Below are positions 9,090-20,332 of a stretch of 62,725 nt of DNA, in pieces. The translations under genes and the position numbers were made by a program. Location: assembly GCA_001599935.1 (NCBI GenBank), contig BCIJ01000003.1:1-62725 (forward strand), written 5' to 3'. The stretch is from Holtermannia corniformis (taxonomy: Eukaryota; Basidiomycota; Tremellomycetes; Holtermanniales). Each line of letters starts with the position of its first letter. Position 1 is the stretch's first letter. The notes below the pieces were generated by a model, which worked only from the letters and a program-made list of their open reading frames with translations, had not been told where the DNA came from and searched no databases.

Positions 9090-10782
9090 TCAACCCAGCA
9101 GATGGTCCAAGCTCATCAGCTTGCGCCGCTTTTCATCACTCCTTGGCGAGAGCTCGACCGCGTCGCCGTCCAGGCGTTTGCCCGAGCTTGGCGTGCGAGT
9201 CTGCTGCACCCACCGCTCCCATCGATCGGCTTCTTCCTCGAGCATGTACAGGTCGCCTTGCTCCATCAACCGGAGCTCGTAGCGACCGGTGTCGCGACCG
9301 CCCGGCTGACGATCACGCCAGATCCCCCACCAGCCCGTTTCGCCGCCCTCGCCGAGCCAGCCGGCAATGATCAGGTTCGGGCACAGAGTCGCAACAAGTG
9401 CCGTCGCTTCAAACTGGAGATTGTGGGAGAGAGGGTAAGAGCCGACTTGAAGCAGACGCAGGTGGGTGAGCGCCTTGAGCGGGTCAAGCAGTGTACGCTG
9501 GCGGTCAGCACGGTCATGTGAGATGATCAACCTACCAAGAGCGGCAGCGTTTCCCCAGGCGCACAGCTCGTCTTGCGCAGTGGGCGGTCGATGAAGAGCT
9601 CCTTGATGTCTTGAAACGTATCAACGAGGTCTTGCAGGAACAGCCGAGGGGGGCACTCGGGTACTGGCACTTCACCAGACTGAGTGATCGGCACGGTAAC
9701 GCTCGCAGGATTGGCCGGGGGCAATGGCCGCGCACCATCCTCCCAGCCGGCAATGGGCCCGCACAGCATGATGCTCATCCGATCGCGGTTCATCATCCGC
9801 TCACTCTCGCCATACGGCCGTTCGCGCCGGGCCAGCTCGTTGAGAGCGACGAGGATGTCGACCCGCTCCAAACCGGCCATGTCAGCGTCGAGGACGACAA
9901 AGCCAAGGCGGTGAGCGTGCCGCAGCAGGTGTAGGGTCGACACGAATGTGGTCGTCTGTGAAAACGAGCGCAGCGTGGTGGGTGGTACAGCACGCTGACG
10001 CCATCCAAACGAGCGCAGGCGGTGGCCAAGAGGGATGGCAGGCGGCGAGGAGGACAAGTCGGGCAACTGCCATGTCGGTGCGAGTGGTGAGGCGATTGAC
10101 GGCAGTGCGACCGAGTGGACGGATGGAGATGGTGTTGCGGGTGGAACAGGGTGTGTTGACGGGTGAGGAATCAGGGCCGCAAACACCAGGCTCAGCGTCG
10201 AGTCGTCGGAAGCGTCGGCAAAGAACGAGACGTGGTGGAGCGAAGGCAGCGAGTTGAACAGAGTGATCAGCAAGGCCGACTCGACCCAGCAGGACCGGGG
10301 CGCAGGCGAGAGTGCGAGTGCGGTCGAACCTCTGATCGGGGTAGGCGACGGATCAGGGTCGAACATGGATAGATCAATGATGATGCTCCTGCCGAGTATC
10401 AGCGAGATCATCGGACGGACACCTACTTTACGAGCTTTGCCCAGCCGGAGCGGTTCCGGATGAGCTCTTCAGCCTCGTACACGCCGGGGATGCGAACACA
10501 GCGAAAGAGAATGACCCTGGCTTCCTTGCGGACCTTGCGGCAGGTACTTGCAAACGCAATCAACGACTCGAGCGACGTCTGCCGGTCTGGGTCCATGTCG
10601 ACGGTCGAGAAGATGCTCCATGCTGAGTGTGTTAGCTGTGCGCCGAGAGCCATACAACACTCACTCAGGCGGTCCTGCTGGGTCAAGTGCAGAGGGTTGT
10701 ACAGGTGGGTGCAGATGAGACGGACGAGTTCGCGCGGGAGCGAGTGCAGGGTCGGGGCCGTCCTCTTGCGCACCGAGGACAT
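9090..10782 (-). CDS. F-box-like protein
   Basis: Four exons encode about 520 aa. The N-terminus (LHSLPRELVRLICTHLYNP) looks like an F-box, the Skp1-binding part of SCF ubiquitin ligases. The remainder has leucine-rich segments (SLPSLHHVSFFADAS, LKALTHLRLLQVG) that may form irregular leucine-rich repeats, as in many fungal F-box orphans. Introns of 45, about 38 and about 38 nt were read at roughly 10665-10621, 10425-10388 and 9532-9495. The first is a multiple of three, so its retention would stay in frame. The degradation target is unknown. Confidence 0.65.
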
Positions 10783-10930
10783 TGTGCCAAGGCGTCGCGC
10801 CTGGCAGATGGTACCGACAGTCAAAGGCAAGCAACGAGATGGATGATGGTCGACGCCGCATGACCGCACGTGAACAGTGAAGGCGTTGCGGGGCGGCATT
10901 CGTCAGGACGTCTATACATCCGCAAGCTAG

Positions 10931-12400
10931 CTATGCAAACAGTCGTAGGCGGTCACCGAGCTGGAGGATGACACTGTCTGGGACGTTGGCGACGGCAAAG
11001 CTGCGGTCGTCAGCGCGCTCACCGCGGCACGGCCACTCACCGCAGCCAAACATCTTGAGAGAGCTCGTCTAGCGAGTCCACCCGAGATGCAAAGAATGTA
11101 TGCGGCAGCGTGAGCAGACCGTATTGCGAGGCGAGCTGCCGTGCGACCTCTTCAGACGACGCCGTGCTGAGCCGGGGGAACGACACGTAGGCAAAGAAGC
11201 CCCCTGGCGGGTTAGCTAGAGATGGACTGAGCGCGGTACATACCCGAGCTCTCCACCTTCCACCCGTCGACAGCCTCGACCTCTGTCTTGAACAGAGCCA
11301 TTCGTCGGTCGAGTGCATGGGCCTTTTCCAAGATGTCGTCGGCGAGCAGTGGCATCGTCTTGCTCAGAGCGAGTTGGGCAGTCCGAGGAGGGCAGATCTG
11401 CACGTCAGCCCGAGTCGCCAAGGCGAGACGCACCTGCATGCAGTCGAGCACGACGGTCAGACGCTCCAGCAGCCGTGGTGACGCGACGACATAGCCCAAG
11501 CGGTGTCCCGGCAGCCGGTAGCTCTCTGTGCAAGTCAGCCAGGCCACGGCCACATCGACTTACTGCTAAAGCTCCCCAAGGTGATCAACGTCTCACTCCA
11601 CCCCTCGCGCTCAAACAGCCCATGCGGCTGGGCACGCCGGCTTGGCTCGTCGCGGTCGATGACAAAGTCGCGATACGTCTCGTCGAGCACGAGCGGCAGG
11701 CCTCGCTCCTTGGCGAACACACACCACTCTTCGAGCACATGCGGCGGATACGTCGCGCCCGTCGGGTTGTTTGGGGTGACGAGCACGATCGCCTTGGTCT
11801 TTGGCGTGACCTTAGCCGCGGCGTTTGTAGATGCAACGGTTGGGATGAAGCCGGTTGAAGGGTAAGCAGGTAGGAAGACGGGGTCGAGCGAAAGCAGCGA
11901 GAGGGTCATGGTGTGGTTAAAGTAGCTTGGGATCGGGAGCATGATCTCGTCGCCAGCAGCACACAGTGTGAGCAGCAGTGACATGAACGCCATGTTGCAC
12001 CCGGTGGTGATGGCGACATGATCGAGAGTGACGGTCGAGGTGGATGCAAGGCGGTAGCTAGAGCGAATATCGGTTGCGACAGCCTCTCGAAGGGTGACAT
12101 CGCCGAGGATCCCACCGTACTGGTATGAAGCGGGTTGGGCGACGGATTCCGACAGGGCTTGCAGCACGACTGGGTGAGGAGCATCGCCGGGAACGCCCTG
12201 AAGCGTGAGCAACGCGATTGTGCACAAGATCCTACCTGCGAGAGGTCGAGCAGAGCCCCATGCCGCGAGCCAGCTTCGACATACTCGGCGGCCCACTTGC
12301 GAGCGCTCGGGATGCTGCAATGTCAGTGGTGATGAGCATGATCGAGCACGCACGGTGGGCCAGGAGTCTTGCTCACGCCCGGTCCAAGCTGATAACTCAT
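10931..12400 (-). CDS. Class I/II pyridoxal-phosphate aminotransferase
   Basis: Predicted protein of about 420 aa beginning MSYQLGPGVSKTPGPPIPSA, where a 39-nt intron with a GTGCGT donor joins two frames cleanly. Family landmarks follow in order: LDLSQGVPGD, SYQYGGILGD, ITTGCNMAF, VTPNNPTGATYPP (the Asn that contacts the cofactor), LDETYRDF, and SFSK with the Schiff-base Lys directly before SYRLPGHRLGY. The Lys codon is itself split by an intron. The substrate amino acid cannot be told; relatives include kynurenine and aromatic aminotransferases. It lies head-to-tail with the F-box gene upstream on the map and the permease behind it, without sign of coregulation. Confidence 0.88.
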
Positions 12401-12660
12401 CGCGAAAGCACTTGGGCAACGTCAAAGACTGCTACGGCTGCAAGACTATACATGCCCATCGCGAGCACCAGACGCCCTAAGCGCTCGAGCCGCCCGGAAC
12501 GAGCTCGCGTGGAGCGCAAGCGAGCGGATCGCGATAAGATGACCTCGCCGAGGCCAAGGTCATCTGACGAGCGCTGCAAGGAGCACGGGGCGACAATCTC
12601 GGCCATACAATGCATCTCGTCTACCTGCCAGCTACAAACTAAAACACATGCTGGGATCTA

Positions 12661-14557
12661 TCAGCTTTGCTCGGCGCTCTGCACGCCACTCACGTCCAAG
12701 ACCCGCGCTATCCTCGAGCGGGGAGCCTTCTCCCGCTCCAGTTCACACTCGACAGTGTACTGATCGAGGCTTGCAATGTCGCTGACGAGATCCGCCTCGA
12801 GGGGAGCAACAAACTTTGTGCGCTTGACGAGCTTCCAGCCGGCAAAGATGGCCACAAAAATAAAGATGGCCGCGTAGGCAAAGAAAAAGGTGAGGCCGTC
12901 AAACGTGCTGGGCGACATGATGGTGTAGGCTTGAAAGATGCAGGTGAAGCCGACGACGACGATGACGTACCACGCCGAGGCGAGTGGCCAGCGTGCGCGA
13001 ACGGGGAGGAAATCCGTGTGCTTGTGTCCTTGCGCCTTGAGAGCGGCGTCGAAGAAGACGTAGGTGATGCCCATCACGACCCAGGTGAGGATCTCGGAGC
13101 AGGTGGTGATCTGCATGCGTCAGCAGTGGCGGCTGTTGCGAGCCACTCACATCGACCCACCAGCCGAGCACCTTGTACGTGCCAGCCGAGAGTTGCAGGT
13201 AGGACAGGCCGCCAAGCATCAACGCCGCGCCGACGGCAATGTAGGGAACGCCCATGCCTGGATGTCAGCTTGACACTCGTCCGCAACCACTTACGATTGA
13301 GACGCTTGAACACGGCCGGGGCCTGGCCAACCAGAGCGAGACCGTGGAGCGAGCGCGACGTGGTGAAGACAAACGTGTTGGCAGTCGACAAGAGCGAGAC
13401 GAGTACCGCGGCGTTGACGATCGAGCCGAGGTATGGGATCTGAAGGCGACGCATGCTGCGGCGGTCAGTCGGATCCTTCACCTGCAAGCGACTCACGCAA
13501 CGACATAGGGCGACTTGGCCGCGCCAGCCGAGCCGGCCTTGACGGCAGCAAGCAAATCCGGGTCGTCTGATGCACACACGGTCGCGACGCAGAACGCTCC
13601 GAGGCCGTAGAACAGTAGCAGGCGGAACGTTGTCGACTTGTATGCGCGCGGCAGCACACGGCGCGGGTTCTTGACCTCGCCTGCCATCAGGGACATGAAG
13701 TCTGGCCCGACGATGGAGAATGCGGCAAAGATGATGGTCGACCACAGTGCTTGTAGGCGCTCAAACGGGTTGTTCCCGACCCACGGCGTTGGATCGGCCC
13801 AGTAGCGAAAGCCGTACTTGTCGTGGATCGGGTTGCCGCCGCACATTGTGATGAACGTAAAGAAAGCGAGGCCGAATACGAGCAGGACCTTGCCAATCGC
13901 AACCCAGCTGTCTCGTCAGCAAGTTGGCAATCCGCATTCACACTCACAACTCGACCTCGCCAAACCACTCGACAGTCCAGATGTTGAGGATGGCAAAGAT
14001 GACGAGAAGGATTGAAATCACAATGGCCGGGTTGAGATCGTCAAACCAGTAGCTGAGCACGACGTTGAGGATGGTGATCTCGTAGTTGAGGATGGCAGCC
14101 GACGTGATAAAGTAGTTGTAGCCGACGGCGCAGCCGAACGCTGGGTCGACAAAACGAGAGGCGTGGGTCATGAAGCCGCCGTCGACGGGGAGAAGGGTGG
14201 TGATCTCCATCTCTGCGGTATCAGCAGTGACTCTGCACCGGGTCAACGTACGAAAGTTGGACACTGCCCAGATGACGCTGCACCAAAAGAGCATGCCGAG
14301 CACGAGAGGGACAGGGCCGCCAGACATGAGAGCCGTGCCGATCAGCACGAACAGGGCGGCTGCACAAGTCAGCTCGACATCAGGTTCATACACTTACATC
14401 CAATCCCTCCCGCAATCGTGATCAGCTGCAAGTGCCGGGGCGAGAGCTTGCGGTGAACATGGTGGTGCAGAGTGTCGACCGAGGCATCGAGGACTTGAAT
14501 GTCCGCACCGGCCTCGGAGCCTTTGGCAATGTCATCGAGCTCAAGGTGGTTCGTCAT
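12661..14557 (-). CDS. Amino-acid permease (APC superfamily)
   Basis: About 550 aa in at least seven exons. The cytosolic N-terminus (MTNHLELDDIAKGSEAG) runs into HRKLSPRHLQLITIAGGIG, the first transmembrane helix with the unwound GGIG substrate-binding loop of the yeast amino-acid transporter family. Further helices include LFVLIGTALMSGGPVPLVLG, NYEITILNVVLSYWFDD, AIVISILLVIFAILNIW and SLLSTANTFVFTTSRSLHGL, the last being the conserved helix-8 region. The acidic C-terminal tail has Lys residues and a stretch (VSDIASLDQYTVECELE) that could serve in ubiquitin-dependent turnover, which is inference. Substrate not determinable. It is divergent from a Zn2Cys6 regulator. Confidence 0.88.
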
Positions 14558-14866
14558 GATTCCCTTGCAGGCGTTGACAAGAGCTGATCATGCTGGACCC
14601 ACTTATAGCTCTCTGATTGCAGATGCGGCGTCAAGGGCGCTGAACGAACTCGACTCCCCGCCCGGTACGCTGCCGCTCTTGACGCCCTAGACGCCCTAGG
14701 CGCCCGCACGTCACGCTCAGTGTCGGACAATCTGCTGATGTCTGAACGAGTGGATCGTTCAGGGTTGTCACGGCAGCGGTACAGTCAAGAATAGCAGCTA
14801 CAGCTGCACGTGCAGTTGGACAGACCCGCTGTCAGCAATCTGCCCTCGGGATGCTTATCGCGCGCT
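14558..14866. promoter_or_regulatory. Divergent promoter of permease and Zn2Cys6 regulator, with palindromic E-box
   Basis: The 309 bp between the two start codons contain a perfect 12-bp palindrome, CTGCACGTGCAG, at 14804-14815. Its core CACGTG is the classic bHLH site. A small direct repeat of GACGCCCTAG-like units lies near 14680-14703. The palindrome is seen; its use is inference. Confidence 0.4.
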
Positions 14867-16959
14867 ATGGACCCTGTTGAGGCTTCAGCAAGCCGGCCGG
14901 CCAAGCGGCGCAAGACGACGCGCAGTCGGTTGGGCTGCTTGACGTGTCGACAGCGCCGAAAGGCTTGCGACCAGGAGGGTGATCCCTGTCAGAGTTGCCG
15001 TCGGCTCGGCTTGGTATGTGCTGTCTCTTGTCTCTGCTTCCGGCTGACAGCGTAGAAATGCGCATGGCCAGACGGTCTGCGAGCCGACAAGCGCTCCTCA
15101 AGCAGAGACAGTGCCAGCGAGGCAACACCCGTACCCTCGGCCCGACTGTCAAGCTCGTCTTCTGTTGACTCGGCCGGACCTGTCGATTACACCGCTAGTC
15201 TTCAGCCCGTCTTGCCCTCGACAACGGTCTCCGATTTGGCACCGTGGGATCTGCTGGACCATGGCAAAATGCAGGGAGCAGAGGTCGCACCCCCCGACGA
15301 CAGGCTGCTGGACTTTCAGGTGGGTCATCCGTCTCGGCCACTTGTGCTGACAACACAGCGCATGCTCGACTCGTGGGTCGCAGGCAGCCTCTTCAACGTC
15401 CCGAGCGCATATGTACCGCCCCTGGTCGAAACCACCAACACATCCCCGCCCCTCGCCATGACCGAGGCATCGTGGCAGGCCAACGCACCCTCTGCTGCCC
15501 GTCTCGCATCACTCGAGTCCGACTTTCGCTTCTGGCGACACTACCGCGCCGAGCTATCAGAGCTCGTGTCGCTCGAGAGCTCGGGTAGCAAGAACACCGG
15601 CAGCGGCTTTGTCTCGTTTGCATCGCATGCCGGCCTGCCAGTGTCCAACGAGGCATTGGTACTGCCCGATGCCAGAGCCAGCCTCGACGACCCCGGTCGA
15701 CCTTTCGCACAGCGCGTGACAGCCTTGTTGCAGCTTGCCATCCTAGCTTGGGCGGGGCAGCACTTGGTCAACTCGGGTCGGGACCGATACGAGGTTGCTT
15801 CCGAGGCGTGTGGGACACAGGCGATTACAGAGCTGCCAAAGCTGCTCGCCGAGTGGGACCGCGGCGTACCCGATAACGCGGCCAGCGTGACGCTGCTCGC
15901 GGCGACGCTCATGGTCATGCAGTACAAGATTTGCAGGGGCGATGTCTGGGGATTCGCCTTGCCAGTGCGTTACCTTGCTGCACTGTCGGTCGTCGTCTAC
16001 AATGGCGATGCTACGGAATGTGAGCCGGGGTCGGAGCGCTACCACTTGTGAGTGCAACGCCTTTGATTCTCTGGCTGACCACGCAGCTTTGAGAATCTCG
16101 TATACCACGACGTCTTGGTATGTTTGTCTTCCTTATCGCCCAAGCTGACAACGCAGTCGACCCTCGCGGCAACCGACGGGCCGATGGTGCCGACGCCAAT
16201 CCTCTCGGGCTTGTCAAGCAAAGATCCGCAGCGACTGCGGACGCTCACCGGCATCGCTCAGCCGCTCCTTGTCCTCCTGCAACGCTGCGGCGAGCTCGCA
16301 AGACGCCGACGTGCGCGAATGCTCGGGACCATTGCGATCGCTACCTATTCCGACGAGGATCTCCTGTTGGCCATCGAAGAAGCCGACCACATCCAGCAGT
16401 GCCTGCAGTCTGAAAAGCAGCGCATGAACGCGTTGATGGCTCGTGCGTGCCATCGCTCGGTGCAGTCGCTAGGCTGACTGCCCAGGCCGCCCTGATCTTG
16501 GTAGACATCGCTACCTGCACGAGCTCCTGTGCGTAACGTGCCAGATCCACCTGCGTTCATTGGTGCTGTGTGAACCCCCTCAAGCACTCCAGCTGCGCCT
16601 CCTCGTCCGCCGCGCACTCAATTTGCTGGAAGAGATGCGCAAAGGGGACATTCCGGGCCTTTGCAGCGGCCACTATGCGCTCTTCCTCGCCTCGACCTGT
16701 GCAATCGACGACGGCCACGCCTCGGGCGAAAGCGATGACCGTGCTAGGGCACTGGCTCTGTACCGCAACATTGCGTACGTGACTCGTAGCACAGTCCGTC
16801 GGGCTGACCGCGATTGACAGGGACGACTTTCACTTTGGCAACGTGCCGCGCTCACTGCGGATCGTCAAAGAGGTCTGGGCGCGGAATGAGCAAGGTCGGC
16901 ATTTTGTCGATTGGCTGGGCATCGTGCACGAGTGGGGATGGGAGCTGTTCTTTGTATGA
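14867..16959 (+). CDS. Zn2Cys6 fungal transcription factor
   Basis: Residues 20-50 hold the binuclear zinc cluster (RSRLGCLTCRQRRKACDQE, then CQSCRRLGLVC), with a basic KRRKTTR stretch before it acting as likely nuclear signal. The body of about 550 aa is helical and fits the fungal-specific regulator domain of the ARCA/UGA3-like group (LESDFRFWRHYRAELSELVS and later ALALYRNIA). The last exon encodes DDFHFGNVPRSLRIVKEVWA and ends with WGWELFFV, joined through a GTACGT donor. Many short introns. Divergence from the permease gene suggests, without proof, that it might control amino-acid uptake. Confidence 0.85.
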
Positions 16960-17205
16960 GCGTGGGTGTGGAGGGTCGACAGCCCAAATCGCAAGGCGCA
17001 TAACCGCGTCATGAACGCCAAGCGTTCAGAGGCGAGCCGGCCGGTGTCATGACTTGGCCACAGAGCTGCCGCAGAGCGAGCCGCGCCTGCTCTCGATCCG
17101 GCCATCGGCCACACGTAAAGCGATGTAGATGATGCACGAGGATTCATAAAACGGTGGCTAGTGTCCATGATTCACAGAGATGCCTGGGGTGAGCAGGCGG
17201 GTGGC

Positions 17206-17990
17206 TTACAAGCCGGCAAGGTAGCCGACGGCACCGAGGACGGCGACGAGGAGCGCGTTGGACGAGGTGACGAGAGCCGAGGCGGCGCCTGAGGGAGAGG
17301 CAGAGGCCTGTTCGAGTCAGGATTATTCTGGAGGTTGATGGCAGTAACTCACATTGGGAATCCCGCCGGAAGCGTCACCAGCGGCCGACGAAGCAGCCGA
17401 CGCGCCCGAAGCCGAAGCCGACGAGGTGCGGCTAGCCGAAGCACTGCTGGCACTGCTCGCAGACGCCGAAGCTGACGAGGCGCTGGCCGAGCTGCTCGAG
17501 CTGGCGGCACCGTTGTTTGAGATGACAAAGCGGCCAGACTGGGCAAGGATGCTGTCGGTCTGGGTCGACGAGCGCACAAAGTTGACCTGGAAGTTGTCAC
17601 CGGTCGGCCAGCCGCCCGAGGGGGTGTCGAGCGAGATGGTGGCCGAGTCTTGCCTGGTCACGTTGGCGTTGAGGGTCGAGGACACGGCCGAGTTCTGACG
17701 GTGTCAGCTAGAAAAGCGGGCCGCAAGGCAGTGACGGGATGCGAGAGCCGCCCTGTACGCCCCTCACAACACTGACCTGGACGAGGACGACGGCAAAGGT
17801 GTCGGCATCAGTGTTGACGCTGGTGTAAGTGACCGACTGTACCGAGTCAGCATGCGGCGTATGTAGAGCCGTCGACACTGACGAGCGACGACGAGGCCGA
17901 CGAAAAGTCGGTCGTGTTGTCCGGGCTGGTGATCTGGAAGGCGGCGGCGGACGCGACAAACGCGGCGAGGGCGAGGGTACGGGTAAGCAT
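17206..17990 (-). CDS. Secreted Ser-rich, probably GPI-anchored protein (Kre9/Knh1-like)
   Basis: About 210 aa in four exons. A signal peptide (MLTRTLALAAFVASAAAFQI) is followed by a Kre9/Knh1-type beta domain with ITSPDNTTDF, VTYTSVNTDADTFAVVLVQ, GGWPTGDNFQVNFV and ILAQSGRFVIS. Next comes a Ser/Ala tract of about 50 residues, then SNALLVAVLGAVGYLAGL at the very C-terminus, preceded by small residues as in a GPI attachment site. Such proteins are found at the fungal cell wall or membrane; beta-1,6-glucan roles are known only for some relatives. The donor of the first intron (GTCAGT or GTCGAC) is uncertain by nine bases. Confidence 0.8.
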
Positions 17991-18736
17991 TGTGGATGTA
18001 AGAGGGAGCTGGGTCGTAACGTGTGGTGAGGAAAGGAAAGTGGGTTATCCGTGCGGTCGTTGAAAAGGAGAACAAGGGGACGAGGCGGTGCGAAAGGCAG
18101 CACGGACGCGTTCAGGGAAACGTAAACACGCGGACGGCACAGCACCGGGTCGGTGGCGGGCGGACGAGTGCAGGCAGTGCTTGAGCGAGAGGAGCACTGC
18201 TTGGGTGCAGGCAGGCAGTGCTACAATCGCGGAGAGGATCAGGAAGCATGAGACCACCACGACGCACAAAAGACAGAGCAGGTCCTTCATACAGGGGTGC
18301 CACACTCGAGCTGTGAACAGTAGCCTAAAGCAACTCATCTCGCGACGTAAAGGCTGCGTTGGTGGAGACGCCGCTGCCAAACAGTACGTCAACGACAACT
18401 GCAAAGTAGCTGCCAACACACGAGCAGCAATCCAGGAGCGCTCCGGCCTCAGCATCAGCATCGACGACGGCCTATTGAATACCCTTGGCGCGTTCCACGC
18501 ACAGAATCTGAACCTGGCACCGGTCAGGCTGCTCTCGGTACTGCTCTCGAACCGCGAAGCGATGCAGCCTTCCAATCCCTGGATCGTCATTAGCGTCTTA
18601 TATGCTCTGGGGCGCGACATGCCGGATCTACAGTACCGCCGACGCGCACGGCCCGAGTCGAAACGCCCAAGCCAAACGCGACCAGTGATTGAAAATTCTC
18701 GAGCAACAATCGCCGCATATGTTACAAAGAACAACC
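17991..18736. other. 746-bp gap with long but unsupported overlapping frames
   Basis: Between the Kre9-like gene and the next plus-strand gene, open frames overlap on both strands (plus 18088-18750, minus 18045-18734). Neither shows a recognisable domain, and each is likely open because of base composition. The region most plausibly holds two divergent promoters. A small orphan gene cannot be excluded. Confidence 0.3.
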
Positions 18737-19359
18737 ATGCCGCGACTTGACCACAACCCGAAGAGCAAGGAGGGATGGCGTGTCTTTTGCATCGACGAGC
18801 AAGAAGCTATACTGCTCTGGAGCAGACCACGCCATGTGACACAGACTGGTGCGGCGTTGAATGTGAGTTGCAAATTTCGTCTGCAGGGCTAACGACACAG
18901 GAAAAGATCGTCAAGGAGGCCGAAGTGCTTCGACTGCTGCACCTGGTGGCTCAGAGCCTCGGTGTACAGACGCCTATGAGTGATCACGCCAGTTTCGACA
19001 CCAAATTCAACTCCATGATGGCTCAGATCTCGTCTCACCGGCACGGTCAGCCGACGATCGATGACCACGACAGCCGCCCGCGCACGCCCGACCGGCTCAC
19101 ACTGGCCAACATGACGAGGCAGCAGCGGGAACTGACTGCGGCCAAGTACGCCGCTCGGCAGACTCTCACAGCACCCAGCTCTCGCGCTTCTTCGGCGGCA
19201 CCACCTTCATACGCGAGCGAGGGCCGTGCGCGGGTCGGAGACGTGACAAAAAGCGGCTGGTCGGAAAGATTCGACGCCATGTCCGAAAGCGATCTCACGA
19301 CTTTTGAACTTGAGAGGGTTGGCAAGAAGGTACCGAGGGGCTCGATTACGAAGACTTAG
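18737..19359 (+). CDS. Hypothetical protein, 194 aa
   Basis: Two exons, 18737-18862 and 18901-19359, joined over a 38-nt intron with GTGAGT donor and AACGACACAG end. The protein begins MPRLDHNPKSKEGWRVFCID. It has a helical middle (EKIVKEAEVLRLLHLVAQSL) and a disordered Ser/Arg/Pro-rich second half. No membrane segment or known domain is visible. The frame joins cleanly, which supports a real gene. A start 18 bases upstream at 18719 is also possible. Function unknown. Confidence 0.55.
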
Positions 19360-19399
19360 CGACGCAGGTTAGAGCGCGAAAGCTGGCGCAGAAGAGATG

Positions 19400-19678
19400 T
19401 CAAACAGGGCGATGTAAACAGATTCGAACGAGCTTGACTTTGCCGACAACAGGGTGAAGACGCAATGTACGGTTCAGCTCAGCTCTGACTGGCTTTTGCT
19501 CGGCATACAGGCGTTGGTCATAGAGGTAGTGCGAGCTAGTACAAACTGTCAGTACCGCTTCAGCTTCTAGCATCAGCGGGACGCCATCTTGACAGGTCGT
19601 GTTTGTCTGCACTTCCCAAGACAACGTGATGCCGCCGTTCAAGCTGCCTTTGTATGGAGCGCGTGCAAACGCATACAT
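19400..19678 (-). CDS. Possible small hypothetical protein, 92 aa
   Basis: An uninterrupted frame begins MYAFARAPYKGSLNGGITLS and ends near the convergent hypothetical gene. It has four Cys and one possible N-glycosylation site (NTT) but no signal peptide. I recognise no family. It may equally be 3' or upstream non-coding sequence in the 457-bp gap between 19360 and 19816. Confidence 0.25.
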   Translation of the reverse strand: MYAFARAPYKGSLNGGITLSWEVQTNTTCQDGVPLMLEAEAVLTVCTSSHYLYDQRLYAEQKPVRAELNRTLRLHPVVGKVKLVRICLHRPV

Positions 19679-19816
19679 GACTTCTAGAGGGAGAGTAACC
19701 CGTTCAGTAGCCAGCGCTGGTCGCCGTGCAGCTCGGTCGATTGGTGACGTGAACGCTGACGGCGGTTTTCTGTTCGCGGCACCCCTTCAGTTGACCACCA
19801 CCACAACCACCACGCA

Positions 19817-20154
19817 ATGTCGTCCCGCAACTCGCAAGCCCTTCAGCCGACCTACCTTGGCGTGCCCAATGCCAGCGACGAGCAGCCAACCAACTTTTTC
19901 AGCCGGTTCATGAAGACGCAGGTGTTTGCAAGGGAGCACCGTCAGGGGAACATCAGGTAAGTCACACGGCTGTATCAAGCGAGACCGGCGTGAGGTGGTT
20001 GCTTGGCCTGCTAGTCTTCAGACCTGACTGGAGGCTTCTGCTCAGGCTAAGATGGATAGCTGACGCACGCAGCCTCGCCGTCGGCACCTCGACCTTTATC
20101 GCCGGCATCCTCTTTGTCCGCTCGTTCGGCTACATCCTCGACCCGGGAGTGTAA
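19817..20154 (+). CDS. Small tail-anchored protein, possibly Tom6-like
   Basis: Two exons (19817-19956, 20073-20154) give 73 aa. The N-terminal part is polar (FFSRFMKTQVFAREHRQGN). One hydrophobic helix at the C-terminus, LAVGTSTFIAGILFVRSFG, is followed by YILDPGV. Size, single C-terminal helix and the proline-containing tail resemble fungal Tom6 and similar small subunits of the mitochondrial outer-membrane translocase. The match is by shape, not by a strict motif. The 116-nt intron is about three times the local norm. Confidence 0.5.
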
Positions 20155-20332
20155 GACTTGTAGTGTGCGGCGAGGTGGTCAAGAGGAGAGTGGTATGGGA
20201 TCGAGAGGACGACGGAAGTGTATTCTATGGTGATGCAAGCTTGCACGACTCTCAACTACGCTCTAGACTCACGACACCATTCAGAAAACCCAGCAAAGTA
20301 TACATGGCTACAACTCTGCACGAAACTCGCGC

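Noticed and set aside
18045..18750. Overlapping 220- and 229-codon frames on both strands
   Set aside because: No recognisable motif, no convincing splice logic, and both cannot be real. Reported only as a gap with uncertain content.
19421..19440. GATTCGAAC as a tRNA B box
   Set aside because: No matching A box or acceptor stem at the right distance.
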